Positions 15,875 through 25,110 of a stretch of 64,000 nucleotides of DNA are shown here, one piece after another. A program made the translations under genes and the position numbers. Numbering within the stretch: position 1 is the stretch's first letter; the number at the start of each line of letters is the position of its first letter. The stretch is taken from the NCBI RefSeq assembly GCF_024199925.1, contig NZ_JANADR010000001.1, positions 1-64,000 of the forward strand, given 5' to 3'. This DNA comes from Bradyrhizobium sp. CCGUVB1N3 (GTDB lineage: Bacteria; Pseudomonadota; Alphaproteobacteria; Rhizobiales; Xanthobacteraceae). The notes under the pieces are model-generated. The model did not search any database. It was given only the letters and a program-made list of their open reading frames with translations, and was not told the origin of the DNA.

Positions 15875-17491
15875 GTGGCCTCGGCCCTTCAAGCTTCTCA
15901 CGCCGGCTTTCGTGAATCAGGCTATTGGCTCGACAAGACCGTCGATCAGTTATTGAGCGAAGCCGCCGCAAAAGCGCCGGACAAGATCGCCATCGTCGCA
16001 GACCGGGCAGATCGCGAGCAGGCTCGTCGCTTCACATATAGTGAATTGGTGAGGCTCGCGGATCGTGCGGCGAGTTCGCTCCTGCGGCTTGGTGTCGGCG
16101 CTGGCGACGTCGTGACCGTGCAGTTGCCCAACTGGTGGGAGTTCGTCGTCACCGCGTTTGCATGCAGCAAGATCGGCGCCGTGATGAATCCCGTGATGCC
16201 GATCCTGAGGGAGCGTGAGCTCGGCTACATCCTCAATTTCTGTCAGACCAAGGTCTTCATCGTTCCGAAGAGTTATCGCGGGTTCGACTACGCCGCGATG
16301 GCGCAAGGCATGCGCGCGGACCTGCCGCATCTCAAGCACGTGATCGTGGCGGATGGCGAGGGCGAAACGAGCTTTGACCGGATGCTGCTGTCGACCGAGG
16401 CCGACAAGCTTCCTTCGGGTTTGCGCCCGGACGACATGGCCGTCCTGATGTTCACATCAGGCACGACCGGCGAGCCCAAGGGGGTCATGCACACGTCGAA
16501 CTCACTGGTCGCCTGCTGCAAGGCGCTGACGGGGCGGTTCGGCCTCGACTCTACCGATGTGCTGCTGGTGGCTTCGCCGGTCGGTCATATGACAGGCTAT
16601 GCCGCGATCGTGCTGCTGTCGGTCCATCTCGGAGGAACGATGATCCTCCAGGACGTCTGGGAAGCCAGGCGTGGCGTCAATCTGATGGCCGGCGAAGGCG
16701 TGACCTATACCGCAGCCTCGACGCCATTCCTCGGCGATATCTGCGACGCCGTGAAGGCCGGGGCGCCACATCCGAAGAGTTTGCGCGCCTTCCTGTGCGG
16801 CGGCGCGCCGATTCCCTCGATCCTGATCGACCGCGCGGCCGCAGAACTCGGCCTCAAAGTTTGCTCACTCTGGGGCATGACCGAAGTCCTGTCTGGCACG
16901 CTCACCGAGCCGGCGCGAGCGGCCGAGAAATCGGCGCATACAGACGGCCGGGCGCAGGACGGGATGGAAGTCAGGATCGTCGACACCGATGGACGATTGG
17001 CCCCGACGGGAGAGTCGGGACGGCTGTTGGTTCGCGGCGCCCAGATGTTCAAGGGCTACTACAAGCGGCCGGAGCTGCCGACGTTTGACGGCGATGGTTG
17101 GTTCGACTCCGGCGATCTCGCCTACATGGACAAGGATGGATACATCCGCATTTCGGGCCGGGTGAAGGACATACTGATCCGAGGTGGCGAGAACGTGCCG
17201 GTCGTCGAGATCGAGGACCTGCTTTACAAACACCCGGCCGTCTCCGCCGTAGCGGTGGTGGGTTTTCCCGATGCGCGGCTCGGCGAGCGCGGCTGTGCCT
17301 TCATCGTGCCTCGCACTGGAAGCACGATCGATCTCGCTGCCGTACAGTCCTATCTAGGCGAAGCCAAGATGGCGAAACAGTTCTGGCCGGAACGTGTCGA
17401 ACTCGTGGCTGAACTCCCGCGCACCGCCAGTGGAAAGATCCAGAAGTTCAAGCTGCGCGAGCTTGCAACCGCGTTGCAGACCGAAGCGTAG
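15875..17491 (+). CDS. Acyl-CoA ligase, cyclohexanecarboxylate-CoA-ligase-like, 538 aa
   Basis: GTG start at 15875 with AGGGAGA upstream. ANL-superfamily ligase: P-loop-like FTSGTTGEPKG (A3), LWGMTE (A5), WFDSGDLAYMDKDGYI (A7), GRVKDILIRGGENV (A8) and catalytic Lys in PRTASGKIQKF (A10). It adenylates a carboxylic acid and forms the CoA thioester. Overall resemblance is to AliA of R. palustris, and a close relative is encoded at 46585-48243. Together they likely activate the entry substrate(s) of the island. It converges with the crotonase gene at 17493 (1 bp between stops). Confidence 0.88.
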   Translation: MASALQASHAGFRESGYWLDKTVDQLLSEAAAKAPDKIAIVADRADREQARRFTYSELVRLADRAASSLLRLGVGAGDVVTVQLPNWWEFVVTAFACSKIGAVMNPVMPILRERELGYILNFCQTKVFIVPKSYRGFDYAAMAQGMRADLPHLKHVIVADGEGETSFDRMLLSTEADKLPSGLRPDDMAVLMFTSGTTGEPKGVMHTSNSLVACCKALTGRFGLDSTDVLLVASPVGHMTGYAAIVLLSVHLGGTMILQDVWEARRGVNLMAGEGVTYTAASTPFLGDICDAVKAGAPHPKSLRAFLCGGAPIPSILIDRAAAELGLKVCSLWGMTEVLSGTLTEPARAAEKSAHTDGRAQDGMEVRIVDTDGRLAPTGESGRLLVRGAQMFKGYYKRPELPTFDGDGWFDSGDLAYMDKDGYIRISGRVKDILIRGGENVPVVEIEDLLYKHPAVSAVAVVGFPDARLGERGCAFIVPRTGSTIDLAAVQSYLGEAKMAKQFWPERVELVAELPRTASGKIQKFKLRELATALQTEA

Positions 17492-17492
17492 G

Positions 17493-18296
17493 TCACTGGT
17501 CAGAATAGGTGGGATCCCGCCGCTCGCGAAATGCGGCGACGGCTTCCGCGTGATCGTGCGTCTCCAGCAAGATAACCTGCTGCCGGTCCTCTATCATGAG
17601 AGCGGAATCGAGGCTGGGTGCGTCGATCAGCGTGTTGAGCGCCTGCTTGGTCATGCGCAAGCCCATGGGGGAGACCCGCAGCATCTCGTCGGCGAACGCT
17701 AACCCCTTTGCGAGCAGCTCGTCGAGCGGTGCGATGTCGCTGACGAGACCTATCGCTTTCGCGCGCTCAGCCTTGAGAAACCGTCCCGTCAGCAGCAGTT
17801 CGGAGGTTACGGAGAGGCCAACCAAGCGCGGCAGCAGGTAGCCCGAGCCCATGTCACAGCCGCCGACGCCGATGCGGATATAGGCCGCGTTCATCCGCGC
17901 GTCGGGTGCTGCAAACCGGACATCGCAGGCGAGCAGGAAGGAGAAGCCCGCACCGCAAGCCGCGCCGTGGACGAGCCCGATGATCGGCTGCGGGCACGAC
18001 CGCATCAACCGGATCACGCCCGAGTAATTCTGCTGCATTCTGAGCTGGCGCTGCGGTCGGCCCTTGCCGGGGGCGGCAAACGCGTCCGATCCAAGTTCTG
18101 CACCGGCCGAGAATTGAGGTCCATCGCCGCGCAGGATTACGACGCGCGTCGTCGGCCGATCGTGAAGCCCGGCGAAGTATTCGGTCAATTCGGCGATCAT
18201 GTCAGGCGACACGGCGTTGAGCTGGGCTGGTCGGTTCAACGTCAGGATCTCGATCGCGCCGCGGGTTTCGACGGCGATAGTGTTCGGGTGGGTCAC
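17493..18296 (-). CDS. Enoyl-CoA hydratase/isomerase family protein, 267 aa
   Basis: Crotonase fold: FSAGAELGSD and GLVHGAACGAGFSFLLACDVRF oxyanion regions. The hydratase Glu pair is not conserved (GAGFSFL; IGVGGCDMGSGYLLPRL), with Asp in CDMG instead, so isomerase or hydrolase-like chemistry is likely rather than hydration. Read from operator site e, divergent from the frameshifted SDR. Substrate unknown, presumably a cyclic or branched acyl-CoA of the pathway. Confidence 0.85.
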   Translation of the reverse strand: MTHPNTIAVETRGAIEILTLNRPAQLNAVSPDMIAELTEYFAGLHDRPTTRVVILRGDGPQFSAGAELGSDAFAAPGKGRPQRQLRMQQNYSGVIRLMRSCPQPIIGLVHGAACGAGFSFLLACDVRFAAPDARMNAAYIRIGVGGCDMGSGYLLPRLVGLSVTSELLLTGRFLKAERAKAIGLVSDIAPLDELLAKGLAFADEMLRVSPMGLRMTKQALNTLIDAPSLDSALMIEDRQQVILLETHDHAEAVAAFRERRDPTYSDQ

Positions 18297-18335
18297 AGGT
18301 GCGCTCCCATCGGTTCGTTTGTCCTTGATCGTAGA

Positions 18336-18353
18336 TAGTAATAAAGTGTACGA
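18336..18353. promoter_or_regulatory. 18-bp palindromic operator (site e)
   Basis: TAGTAA-TAAAGT-GTACGA. 40 bp before the crotonase gene (minus) and 73 bp before the SDR pseudogene (plus). Confidence 0.75.
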
Positions 18354-18425
18354 TATCTCCGTGCAATGCTCGTTGCGGCCCTGCGGACAAGTCGGGCGGC
18401 AGCGTCAGCAACAGGGAGCCAGGAG

Positions 18426-19291
18426 ATGCCATACCAGTCCGTGTTCAGGCCGGATCTGTTCAAGGGCCAGACGATCATCGTGACCGGCGGTGGCAGCGGG
18501 ATCGGGCGTTGCACCGCTCACGAACTCGCCGCCCTTGGCGCGAATGTGGCCATTCTCGGCAGGACCATGGAGAAGCTGACCGAAGTTCAGCATGAGATCG
18601 AAGAGGACGGCGGGCAGGCGATGAGCCATGCCTGTGATATCCGCGATGATGCGATGGTGATCGGCGCGATCGATGCAGTGTTGGCGCGATTTGGTCGTAT
18701 TGATGGATTGGTCAACAATGCCGGCGGGCAATTTCGCGCTCCATTAAAGGCGATCTCGACCAAAGGGTTCGACGCCGTCGTGCGCAACAACTTGACGGGC
18801 GGCTTCATTTTCATGCGGGAAGTCTACAATCGCTGGATGGAGGCCAATGGAGGGGCGATCGTCAACATCATCGCCGACATCTGGCATGGCTGGCCCGAGT
18901 TCGGCCATTCCGCGGCGGCATGCTGACCCTGACCGAGACCGCCGCCTGCGAATGGTCGGCGTCGGCCGTCCGCGTAAACGCGGTTGCTCCGGGCGGCATC
19001 GTGTCGAGCGGTTTCGATACCTACTCGCCGGAAATGCAGAAGAAGCTCTATGACTTCACCGAGCGGGTTCCGTTGCAGCGCTTTGGAACGGAAGCGGAGA
19101 TCTCGGCCGCAATCACCTACCTGCTTTCGCCGGCGGCTGCTTACATCACTGGCTCATGTATCCGTGTCGACGGTGGAACGCCGAATGCACGCACAACCTG
19201 GAAGCTGGAGCCGCACAGCCGCAGCATGCCATTCGAAGGTTTTCACCGGGTCAAGCTGCCCGAAGTGATGAAGCGCAAGGCCCGCGCCTAG
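18426..19291 (+). pseudogene. Frameshifted SDR, trans-2-enoyl-CoA-reductase-like
   Basis: Starts at ATG 18426 after AGGAG (MPYQSVFRPDLF). TGGGSGIGR and NNAGG are intact. The frame stops at 18926 just after FGHSAAA, while the next frame resumes with MLTLTETAACEWSASAVRVNAVAPGG at 18920 and runs to 19291. Relatives (PECR type) read HSGAARAG at this point, so a deletion of about 10 bp, removing roughly ARAG including the active-site region, explains the shift. The product is probably inactive unless the frameshift is a sequencing error. Confidence 0.85.
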
Positions 19292-19300
19292 CGGGTCTAC

Positions 19301-20314
19301 CTAATCGACCGCGATGATCAGCTTGCCGTGGTTATCGCCTCGGTAAAGCCGGGCAATTGCGCCGGGGGCGTGCTCGAGGCTTGGCAGGATCTCCTCGTCA
19401 TGGACGATCTTGCCGGCAAGTGCGAGTTCGGCCAGGCGCGCTGCGGCGCTCTCGAATTCGGCGAGATGATCGAAGATGATGAACCCGGACCATCGCAGGC
19501 GCCGGGTGAGAATTTCACGTTCGGGTCGCGGTCCGGTTGGGACAGGGGTCCATGACGCATTCGCCGCTGTGCCGCACTGAATGATGCGTCCGCGCAAACG
19601 CATGGTCCTGATGGCTGCATCGGCGATCGAGCCGCCGGTGTTGTCGAAGAAGATATCGTTGCCGTCGGGACACGCTGCACGGATGGCCTCGCCGAGGTCG
19701 GCGGCCCCCCGATAATTGATCATGTCCTGATAGCCGTAGCGCGCCTTCGCCAGCGCAGCCTTGTCGGCGGAGCTGGTCAGCCCGACCGCTCGGCACCCGG
19801 CAATTTGCGCGAGCTGGCCGACAAAGCTTCCCACGCTTCCCGCCGCCGTCGATACCAGGACATGTTCTCCTTGCTTTGGATCGCCGAGGCCGTGAAAGGC
19901 GAGATAGGCCGTGATGCCGTTCATTCCGAGTACGCTGAGATTTGCGCTCAGGGGCAGGGGCGATGGGGTGACGCGGCGAAGGATCGATTCCGGTGTGGTA
20001 ATGCAATAGCGCTGCCAGCCAAACCATCCGTAGACATGGTCGCCGGGTCGATACTCCTGAACGTTGCTCTCGAGAATCTCGCCGACCGCAAGCGCTCGCA
20101 TCGGCGAATCGAGAGGAACGGGCGCGCTATAGTTCCCCTCGTCATTGGCCCAGCCGCGCTGGGCGGGGTCGACGGAGAGAAAGTGGTTTTGGATCAGAAT
20201 CTCGCCCCTGCCGGGGGCGGATATCGGCTCCGCCACCAGCGAGAAATGTTCCGGCTGCGGTATCCCGCGCGGTCGCGCCGTGAGCCGTACCTGTCGATTT
20301 TCGCGAAGGGACAT
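19301..20314 (-). CDS. Zinc-independent MDR oxidoreductase (CurA/PTGR type), 337 aa
   Basis: NADPH-dependent medium-chain reductase. The features are FLSVDPAQRGWAND near the N-terminus, GMNGITAYLAFHGLGDPKQGEHVLVSTAAGSVGS (Rossmann glycine motif) and FDNTGGSIADAAI. No zinc-binding cysteines are present. Members of this group reduce alpha,beta-unsaturated ketones or enoyl thioesters. Read from operator site f, divergent from the MaoC-CitE-ACAD operon. Its role here is probably to reduce an activated double bond; the substrate is not known. Confidence 0.88.
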   Translation of the reverse strand: MSLRENRQVRLTARPRGIPQPEHFSLVAEPISAPGRGEILIQNHFLSVDPAQRGWANDEGNYSAPVPLDSPMRALAVGEILESNVQEYRPGDHVYGWFGWQRYCITTPESILRRVTPSPLPLSANLSVLGMNGITAYLAFHGLGDPKQGEHVLVSTAAGSVGSFVGQLAQIAGCRAVGLTSSADKAALAKARYGYQDMINYRGAADLGEAIRAACPDGNDIFFDNTGGSIADAAIRTMRLRGRIIQCGTAANASWTPVPTGPRPEREILTRRLRWSGFIIFDHLAEFESAAARLAELALAGKIVHDEEILPSLEHAPGAIARLYRGDNHGKLIIAVD

Positions 20315-20330
20315 GAGCGATCCTCACAAT

Positions 20331-20348
20331 TAGTACGCTTGTGTACGA
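20331..20348. promoter_or_regulatory. 18-bp palindromic operator (site f)
   Basis: TAGTAC-GCTTGT-GTACGA. 17 bp before the MDR gene (minus) and 93 bp before the MaoC gene (plus). Close enough to the minus-strand start to block transcription or early elongation. Confidence 0.82.
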
Positions 20349-20440
20349 TATGAGTATACGGTAGAAATCAAGCGGGAGACAAGGACATCGCGGCGGCTGT
20401 GGTCGCCGCTCCACCCTGCAAGAATGGCAAGAGGCAAACG

Positions 20441-20893
20441 ATGGCGGGGCTCTATTTCGAGCAGTTTTCGGTCGGGCAGACATTCATCCATGAGATCCGG
20501 CGCACGGTCACGGACATGGACAACATCCTGTTCTCGTCGCTGACCTACAATCCGGCGGCGGTTCACATCGACCACGAATATGCCAAGGGCACCGAGTTCG
20601 GAAAGCCTTTGATGAATTCGATCTTCACGCTTGGTCTGATCATCGGCTTATCGGTTCAAGACACGACGCTGGGAACCACGGTCGGCAATCTCGGCATGGA
20701 GGACACCAAGTTTCCGCGCCCGGTGTTTGCCGGAGATACGCTGCGCGCCGAGACCAAGGTGATCGCCGTGAGAGAAAGCAAGTCGCGTCCGACGCAGGGT
20801 ATCGTGACGTTCGAACATCGCGGTTTCAATCAGCGAGACGAGGAAGTGGTTTACTGCCGCCGAAGTGGGCTGATGATGCGGAGACCAGCATGA
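20441..20893 (+). CDS. MaoC-like dehydratase, single hot-dog, 150 aa
   Basis: Start ATG 20441 (MAGLYFEQFSVGQ) with AAGAGG upstream. The sequence resembles mesaconyl-/beta-methylmalyl-CoA dehydratase relatives: DNILFSSLTYNPAAVHIDHEYA (catalytic Asn/His region), GKPLMNSIFTLGLIIGLS and FPRPVFAGDTLRAETKV. Coupled (ATGA) to the CitE-like lyase gene, as seen in mesaconate/itaconate-type pathways. It probably adds water to an unsaturated dicarboxylic or methyl-branched CoA ester before lyase cleavage. Confidence 0.87.
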   Translation: MAGLYFEQFSVGQTFIHEIRRTVTDMDNILFSSLTYNPAAVHIDHEYAKGTEFGKPLMNSIFTLGLIIGLSVQDTTLGTTVGNLGMEDTKFPRPVFAGDTLRAETKVIAVRESKSRPTQGIVTFEHRGFNQRDEEVVYCRRSGLMMRRPA

Positions 20894-21774
20894 AGCTGCG
20901 CTCGCTTCTGTTTGTGCCGGCCGACAGCGAACGCAAGTTTGCCAAGGCCTCCAGTGTCGGCGCCGATGCACTGATCCTCGACCTCGAGGATTCGGTCGCC
21001 CCAGGGCGCAAGGCCTTTGCCCGGGACGCCGTCGAAGCGTTGTTGGGTGGCGCGACGCGCGACTGGTCGTTCCTGGTCCGGATCAATCCATTCGGCACGG
21101 GGCTCACGCTGGAGGATCTGGCGGCGGTGGTCCGTCCGGGCCTCGATGGCATTCTGATCCCGAAGGTCAACGGCATCGAGGACGTCGACCTCGTTTCGCA
21201 CTATGTGGACGTGCTCGAGGTCGCGACCGGAGTTTCGCCTGGACATGTCAAGCTGCTGGTTGTTGCGACCGAGACACCCGCTGCCATGATTGGCTTCAAC
21301 GGCTACGCGCGCAAAAACGAGCGACTGGTCGCGATGACCTGGGGCGCGGAAGATCTGAGCGCTGCCCTCGGTGCGCTCACCAACAAGGAGGCGGATGGGG
21401 CGTGGACCTTCCCATACCAGGTGGCGCGCGCCCAATGCCTGTTTGCGGCAGGCGCAGCCGGCGTTGCTGCGCTGGATACGCTCTATGCCGACTTCAAGGA
21501 TCAGGATGGTCTTGCGGAAAGCTGCCGCCTTGCGCGGCGTGACGGTTTCGTGGGGCGCGTAGCAATCCACCCGGATCAGGTTGCAACCATCAACACATGC
21601 TTCACGCCATCGGAGACTGATCTGGCGCATGCGCGCCGTGTCGTCGCGGCGTTCGCTGCGGCGCCGGATGTCGGTACCGTCGGGATCGATGGGAAGATGT
21701 ACGACATTCCGCACCTGGTTGCAGCGCGACGGACCTTGGCGTCGGTCGGGGAGGGACATTCGAATGGACAATAG
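20890..21774 (+). CDS. HpcH/HpaI (CitE-like) CoA-ester lyase, 294 aa
   Basis: TIM-barrel lyase of the CitE/malyl-CoA family. Signatures are LRSLLFVPADSERKFAKA, ALILDLEDSVAP (metal-ligand Glu/Asp), RINPFGT, ILIPKVNG, TETPAAM and WGAEDLSA. It splits beta-hydroxyacyl (malyl-type) CoA esters into two acyl units with Mg2+. The start overlaps the MaoC stop (ATGA) and the stop overlaps the next gene by 11 bp, so the three genes are a tight operon. Confidence 0.9.
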   Translation: MKLRSLLFVPADSERKFAKASSVGADALILDLEDSVAPGRKAFARDAVEALLGGATRDWSFLVRINPFGTGLTLEDLAAVVRPGLDGILIPKVNGIEDVDLVSHYVDVLEVATGVSPGHVKLLVVATETPAAMIGFNGYARKNERLVAMTWGAEDLSAALGALTNKEADGAWTFPYQVARAQCLFAAGAAGVAALDTLYADFKDQDGLAESCRLARRDGFVGRVAIHPDQVATINTCFTPSETDLAHARRVVAAFAAAPDVGTVGIDGKMYDIPHLVAARRTLASVGEGHSNGQ

Positions 21775-22951
21775 ATCGTTCTCCGACCAACTCGACGTGC
21801 CTGAAGATCATGCTGCGATCCGCGAGGGCGTGCGCGCGGTCGTTACGCGTTTCGACGACGAATATTGGTTGGCGCGCGATGACGACGGCGAGTTTCCGCG
21901 CGAATTCCACCGTGCGATGGCGGACGCTGGCTGGCTCGGCATTACCATGCCCGAAGAGTATGGCGGCTCCGGACTTGGTGTCACCGAGGCCGCGATCATG
22001 ATGCATGAGGTTGCCAGCCATGGCGGCGGCATGACGTCGGCATCCGCCGTTCACATTAACCTGTTCGGACCGCATCCAATCGTGGTGAAAGGATCGGACG
22101 ACCAGAAGCGGCGTTGGGTGCCGCGGCTCGTCTCGGGCGAAGACCAATGTTGTTTCGGCTTCACCGAGCCGGACGCTGGCTTGAACACCACGCGCATCAA
22201 GACATTTGCCGAGAAGGTCCCGGGCGGCTATCGCGTCCACGGCCAAAAGGTGTGGACGTCGACCGCTCAGGTCGCGAACAAGATCATGCTGCTGACCCGG
22301 ACCACGAAGTTCGAGGATTGCAAGCGGTCGACCGACGGCATCACCATCTTCTACACCGACCTCGATCGCTCTAAGATCGAGGTGCGCAGAATCCCAAAGA
22401 TGGGCCGAAAGGCGGTTGATTCGAATGCCATCTTCATCGACGGTCTCTTCATCCCCGAGTCAGACCGGATCGGCGAAGAAGGCAAGGGCTTCTCCTACAT
22501 CCTTCATAGTCTTAACCCGGAAAGGATCCTGATTGCCGTCGAGGCGATCGGAATTGGACAGGACGCGCTGCGCAGGGCAACACGATATGCCAAGGAGCGC
22601 GTCGTGTTCGATCGCCCAATCGGCCAAAATCAGGCGATCCAGCATCCGCTGGCAGAGAATTGGATGTATCTGGAGGCGGCATGGCTGATGGCGATGCGCG
22701 CAGCCTGGCTCTACGACTCCAACAAGCCATGCGGTGCAGAAGCCAACAGCGCCAAACTGCTCGGCGCACGAGCCGGTCACGACGCTGCCTGGCAGGCGAT
22801 CATGACACATGGCGGTTTCGGCTATGCCAAGGAGTACCACGTCGAGCGGTTGTTCCGGGAGGTCTCGATCACGCGCCTCGCACCGATCACCGAGCAGCTC
22901 ATCCTGAGCTTCATCGCCGAGAAGGTGCTCGACCTGCCGAAGAGCTACTGA
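21764..22951 (+). CDS. Acyl-CoA dehydrogenase, 395 aa
   Basis: Start ATG 21764 (MDNRSFSDQLDVPEDH), overlapping the lyase gene. FAD-binding features include CCFGFTEPDAGLNTTRIKTFAEK, KVWTSTAQVAN and ALRRATRYAKERVVFDRPIGQNQAIQHPLAE, plus MTHGGFGYAKEYHVERLFRE near the C-terminus. It introduces a double bond into an acyl-CoA and passes electrons to ETF. Substrate unknown; its partners suggest a methyl-branched or dicarboxylic thioester. It converges with the dehydrogenase gene at 22968 (16 bp between). Confidence 0.9.
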   Translation: MDNRSFSDQLDVPEDHAAIREGVRAVVTRFDDEYWLARDDDGEFPREFHRAMADAGWLGITMPEEYGGSGLGVTEAAIMMHEVASHGGGMTSASAVHINLFGPHPIVVKGSDDQKRRWVPRLVSGEDQCCFGFTEPDAGLNTTRIKTFAEKVPGGYRVHGQKVWTSTAQVANKIMLLTRTTKFEDCKRSTDGITIFYTDLDRSKIEVRRIPKMGRKAVDSNAIFIDGLFIPESDRIGEEGKGFSYILHSLNPERILIAVEAIGIGQDALRRATRYAKERVVFDRPIGQNQAIQHPLAENWMYLEAAWLMAMRAAWLYDSNKPCGAEANSAKLLGARAGHDAAWQAIMTHGGFGYAKEYHVERLFREVSITRLAPITEQLILSFIAEKVLDLPKSY

Positions 22952-22967
22952 TCCGCTCTTTTGTCTC

Positions 22968-24122
22968 TCAAAGACTGCGCGAGATCAGCTCGCGCATGAT
23001 CTCTGAGGTGCCGCCATAGATGCGTAGCACCCGTGCATCCGCGAACAGCCGGCAGATCTCGTACTCGCGCATAAAGCCGTAGCCGCCGAAGAACTGCAGG
23101 CACTGATCGACGAGCCTACCGTGCATCTCGGTAACCCAGAGCTTGGCCGTCGAGGCGCCATAGGTGGTCAGCTCACCACGAACATGCTGGCTCAGGCACT
23201 GATCGACATAGGCCCACCCGACCTGGAGATCCGATTTCAGATCGGCCAGCTTGAAGCGCGTGTTCTGATAGGTTCCGATCGCTTGTCCGAAGGCCTTGCG
23301 CTCCTGGACGTAGGTCTTGGTGATGTCGAATGCCTTCTGTGCCGATGCAATCGAGTGGAGGGCGATCGTCAGCCGCTCCTGTGGCAGCTCACTCATCAGC
23401 GCGCCCATAGCGCCGCCTTCCGAGCCCAAAAGGTTGCTGACGGGGACGCGGACCTGGTCGAAGAACAGCTCCGACGTATCGGAGGAGAGATGGCCGAGCT
23501 TGTCGAGATTGCGGCCGTGTCTGAAGCCCGCGCGGCTGGTCTCGACGATAATCAGGCTCATGCCGCGTGATCCGCCCTCGGGATTGGTACGGGTGACGGC
23601 AATGACCAGATCGCACATCTGGCCGTTGGAGATGAAAGTCTTCTGGCCGGAGATAACGTACTCATCTCCTTCGCGAACGGCGCGGGTGCGGATGCCCTGC
23701 AGGTCGCTGCCGGTCCCAGGCTCGGTCATGGCTATCGCGCACACGGTCTTGCCGGAGACCATCCCTGGCAGCCATTTCCGTTTCTGCTCTTCCGTGCCGT
23801 AGCTCAGCAGATAGCCACAGCAGACGTCGTTATGAACCGAGAAATCGGTTGCCGGACCTGCGAAGCCCGAATAGGCGAGCTCTTCGATCACGACGGCGTT
23901 GTGGCGAAAGTCGCCGCCGATGCCGCCATATTGTTCCGGCACTTGCGGGCAGAGCAGGCCGGCATCGCCGGCTGCGGGCCACAGCGCGCGGTCGATGATC
24001 CCGGCCTTTTCCCATTCCTGGAAGTGTGGCGCTATCTTCGCAGCGGCAAAGCGCCGGACGCTTTCTCGCAGGAGGGTGTGCTCTTCGTCGTAGACCGGGC
24101 GATTTGGCAGCATGTCTGTCAA
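22968..24122 (-). CDS. Acyl-CoA dehydrogenase, 384 aa
   Basis: Standard ACAD: CAIAMTEPGTGSDLQGIRTRA, GQKTFISNGQMCDLVI, ERKAFGQAIGTYQNTRFKLADLKSDLQ and QFFGGYGFMREYEICRLFADARVLRIYGGTSEIMRE. Closely similar in layout to the AliB-like protein at 26744. Last gene of a five-gene minus-strand operon (ACAD-badH-badI-BKACE-ACAD). The final FAD-adjacent GGTSEI loop is complete, so the enzyme looks functional. Confidence 0.9.
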   Translation of the reverse strand: MTDMLPNRPVYDEEHTLLRESVRRFAAAKIAPHFQEWEKAGIIDRALWPAAGDAGLLCPQVPEQYGGIGGDFRHNAVVIEELAYSGFAGPATDFSVHNDVCCGYLLSYGTEEQKRKWLPGMVSGKTVCAIAMTEPGTGSDLQGIRTRAVREGDEYVISGQKTFISNGQMCDLVIAVTRTNPEGGSRGMSLIIVETSRAGFRHGRNLDKLGHLSSDTSELFFDQVRVPVSNLLGSEGGAMGALMSELPQERLTIALHSIASAQKAFDITKTYVQERKAFGQAIGTYQNTRFKLADLKSDLQVGWAYVDQCLSQHVRGELTTYGASTAKLWVTEMHGRLVDQCLQFFGGYGFMREYEICRLFADARVLRIYGGTSEIMRELISRSL

Positions 24123-24136
24123 CCGTAAGCTGAGCG

Positions 24137-25066
24137 CTAGAAGGCGACCTTGTCGCCGCCCTTGAGCTGGAGGATTTCACGTGCTTCGTCGGGGCTTGCG
24201 ATCTCGAGCCCGAGGCCCTCGATGATCTTGCGTACCTGCGTCACCTGCGCCGCATTGGTTTCGGCAAGGCGGCCCGAGCCGATCCACAGGCTGTCCTCTA
24301 GTCCAACCCTGACATGGCCGCCCATTGCCGCCGCCATTGCGGCCACCTGCATCTGCGCGCGGCCGGCGCCGAGCACCGACCAGCGATATTTGTCGCCGAA
24401 CAGGCGATCCGCCGTTCGCTTCATATGCATGACGTCATCGGGATGCGAGCCGATGCCGCCGAGCAGTCCAAAGCAGGTCTGGATGAAGAGGGGCGCCTTG
24501 ACCAGTCCTTCGGTCAAGAAATAGTGCAAGTTGTAGAGATGGCTGGTGTCGTAACACTCGAACTCGTACCGAGCGCCAGAGCTGTTCAGCGTCTCCAGCG
24601 CGTAGCGAATATCCTTGAACGAGTTGCGGAAGACGAGATCGTGGGAACCTTCGAGCATCTGAGGCTCCCAGTCATGCTTGAAGGTCTTGTAACGCTTCAG
24701 CATCGGGAACAGGCCGAAATTCATCGATCCCATATTGAGGCTCGCGACCTCCGGCTTCCAGCTCGCTGCCGGACGGACGCGCTCCTCCACGGTCATGTAG
24801 GGCGACCCGCCTGTCGTCAGGTTCACGACGACGTTGGAGCTCTGCTTGATCACCCGGAGGAAAGGTTCAAAGGCCTCCGGGGATTGATCCGGCCTTCCGT
24901 CGACCGGATTTCGCGCGTGCAGATGCACGATGGCGGCGCCAGCTGCCGCAGCGCCGAGTGCGGACTCGGCGATCTCCGCCGATGTCACCGGCAAATGCGG
25001 CGACATCGAGGGGGTGTGGATCGATCCCGTGACCGCGCAGGAGATGATCACCTTTTGCGACGCCAT
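24137..25066 (-). CDS. BKACE-family beta-keto acid cleavage enzyme (DUF849), 309 aa
   Basis: Family signatures: IISCAVTGSIHTPSMSPHLP, AGAAIVHLHARNPVDGRP (HxH metal ligands), LTTGGSPYMTVEERV, and GLEDSLWIGSG near the C-terminus. Members condense a beta-keto acid with acetyl-CoA to give acetoacetate and a new CoA ester, using Zn2+. Its place in the bad-type operon is unusual for classical cyclohexanecarboxylate routes and hints that a beta-keto acid intermediate is cleaved with CoA transfer. Neighbours are 44 bp (badI) and 14 bp (ACAD) away. Confidence 0.9.
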   Translation of the reverse strand: MASQKVIISCAVTGSIHTPSMSPHLPVTSAEIAESALGAAAAGAAIVHLHARNPVDGRPDQSPEAFEPFLRVIKQSSNVVVNLTTGGSPYMTVEERVRPAASWKPEVASLNMGSMNFGLFPMLKRYKTFKHDWEPQMLEGSHDLVFRNSFKDIRYALETLNSSGARYEFECYDTSHLYNLHYFLTEGLVKAPLFIQTCFGLLGGIGSHPDDVMHMKRTADRLFGDKYRWSVLGAGRAQMQVAAMAAAMGGHVRVGLEDSLWIGSGRLAETNAAQVTQVRKIIEGLGLEIASPDEAREILQLKGGDKVAF

Positions 25067-25110
25067 GGCTTGGTCTTCCTGCTGGCTTGGTCTTCCTGGG
25101 CCCGCGCCGC

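Noticed and set aside
21581..21763. Upstream extension of the acyl-CoA dehydrogenase frame
   Set aside because: It lies fully within the lyase gene; the ATG at 21764 gives the normal ACAD N-terminus.
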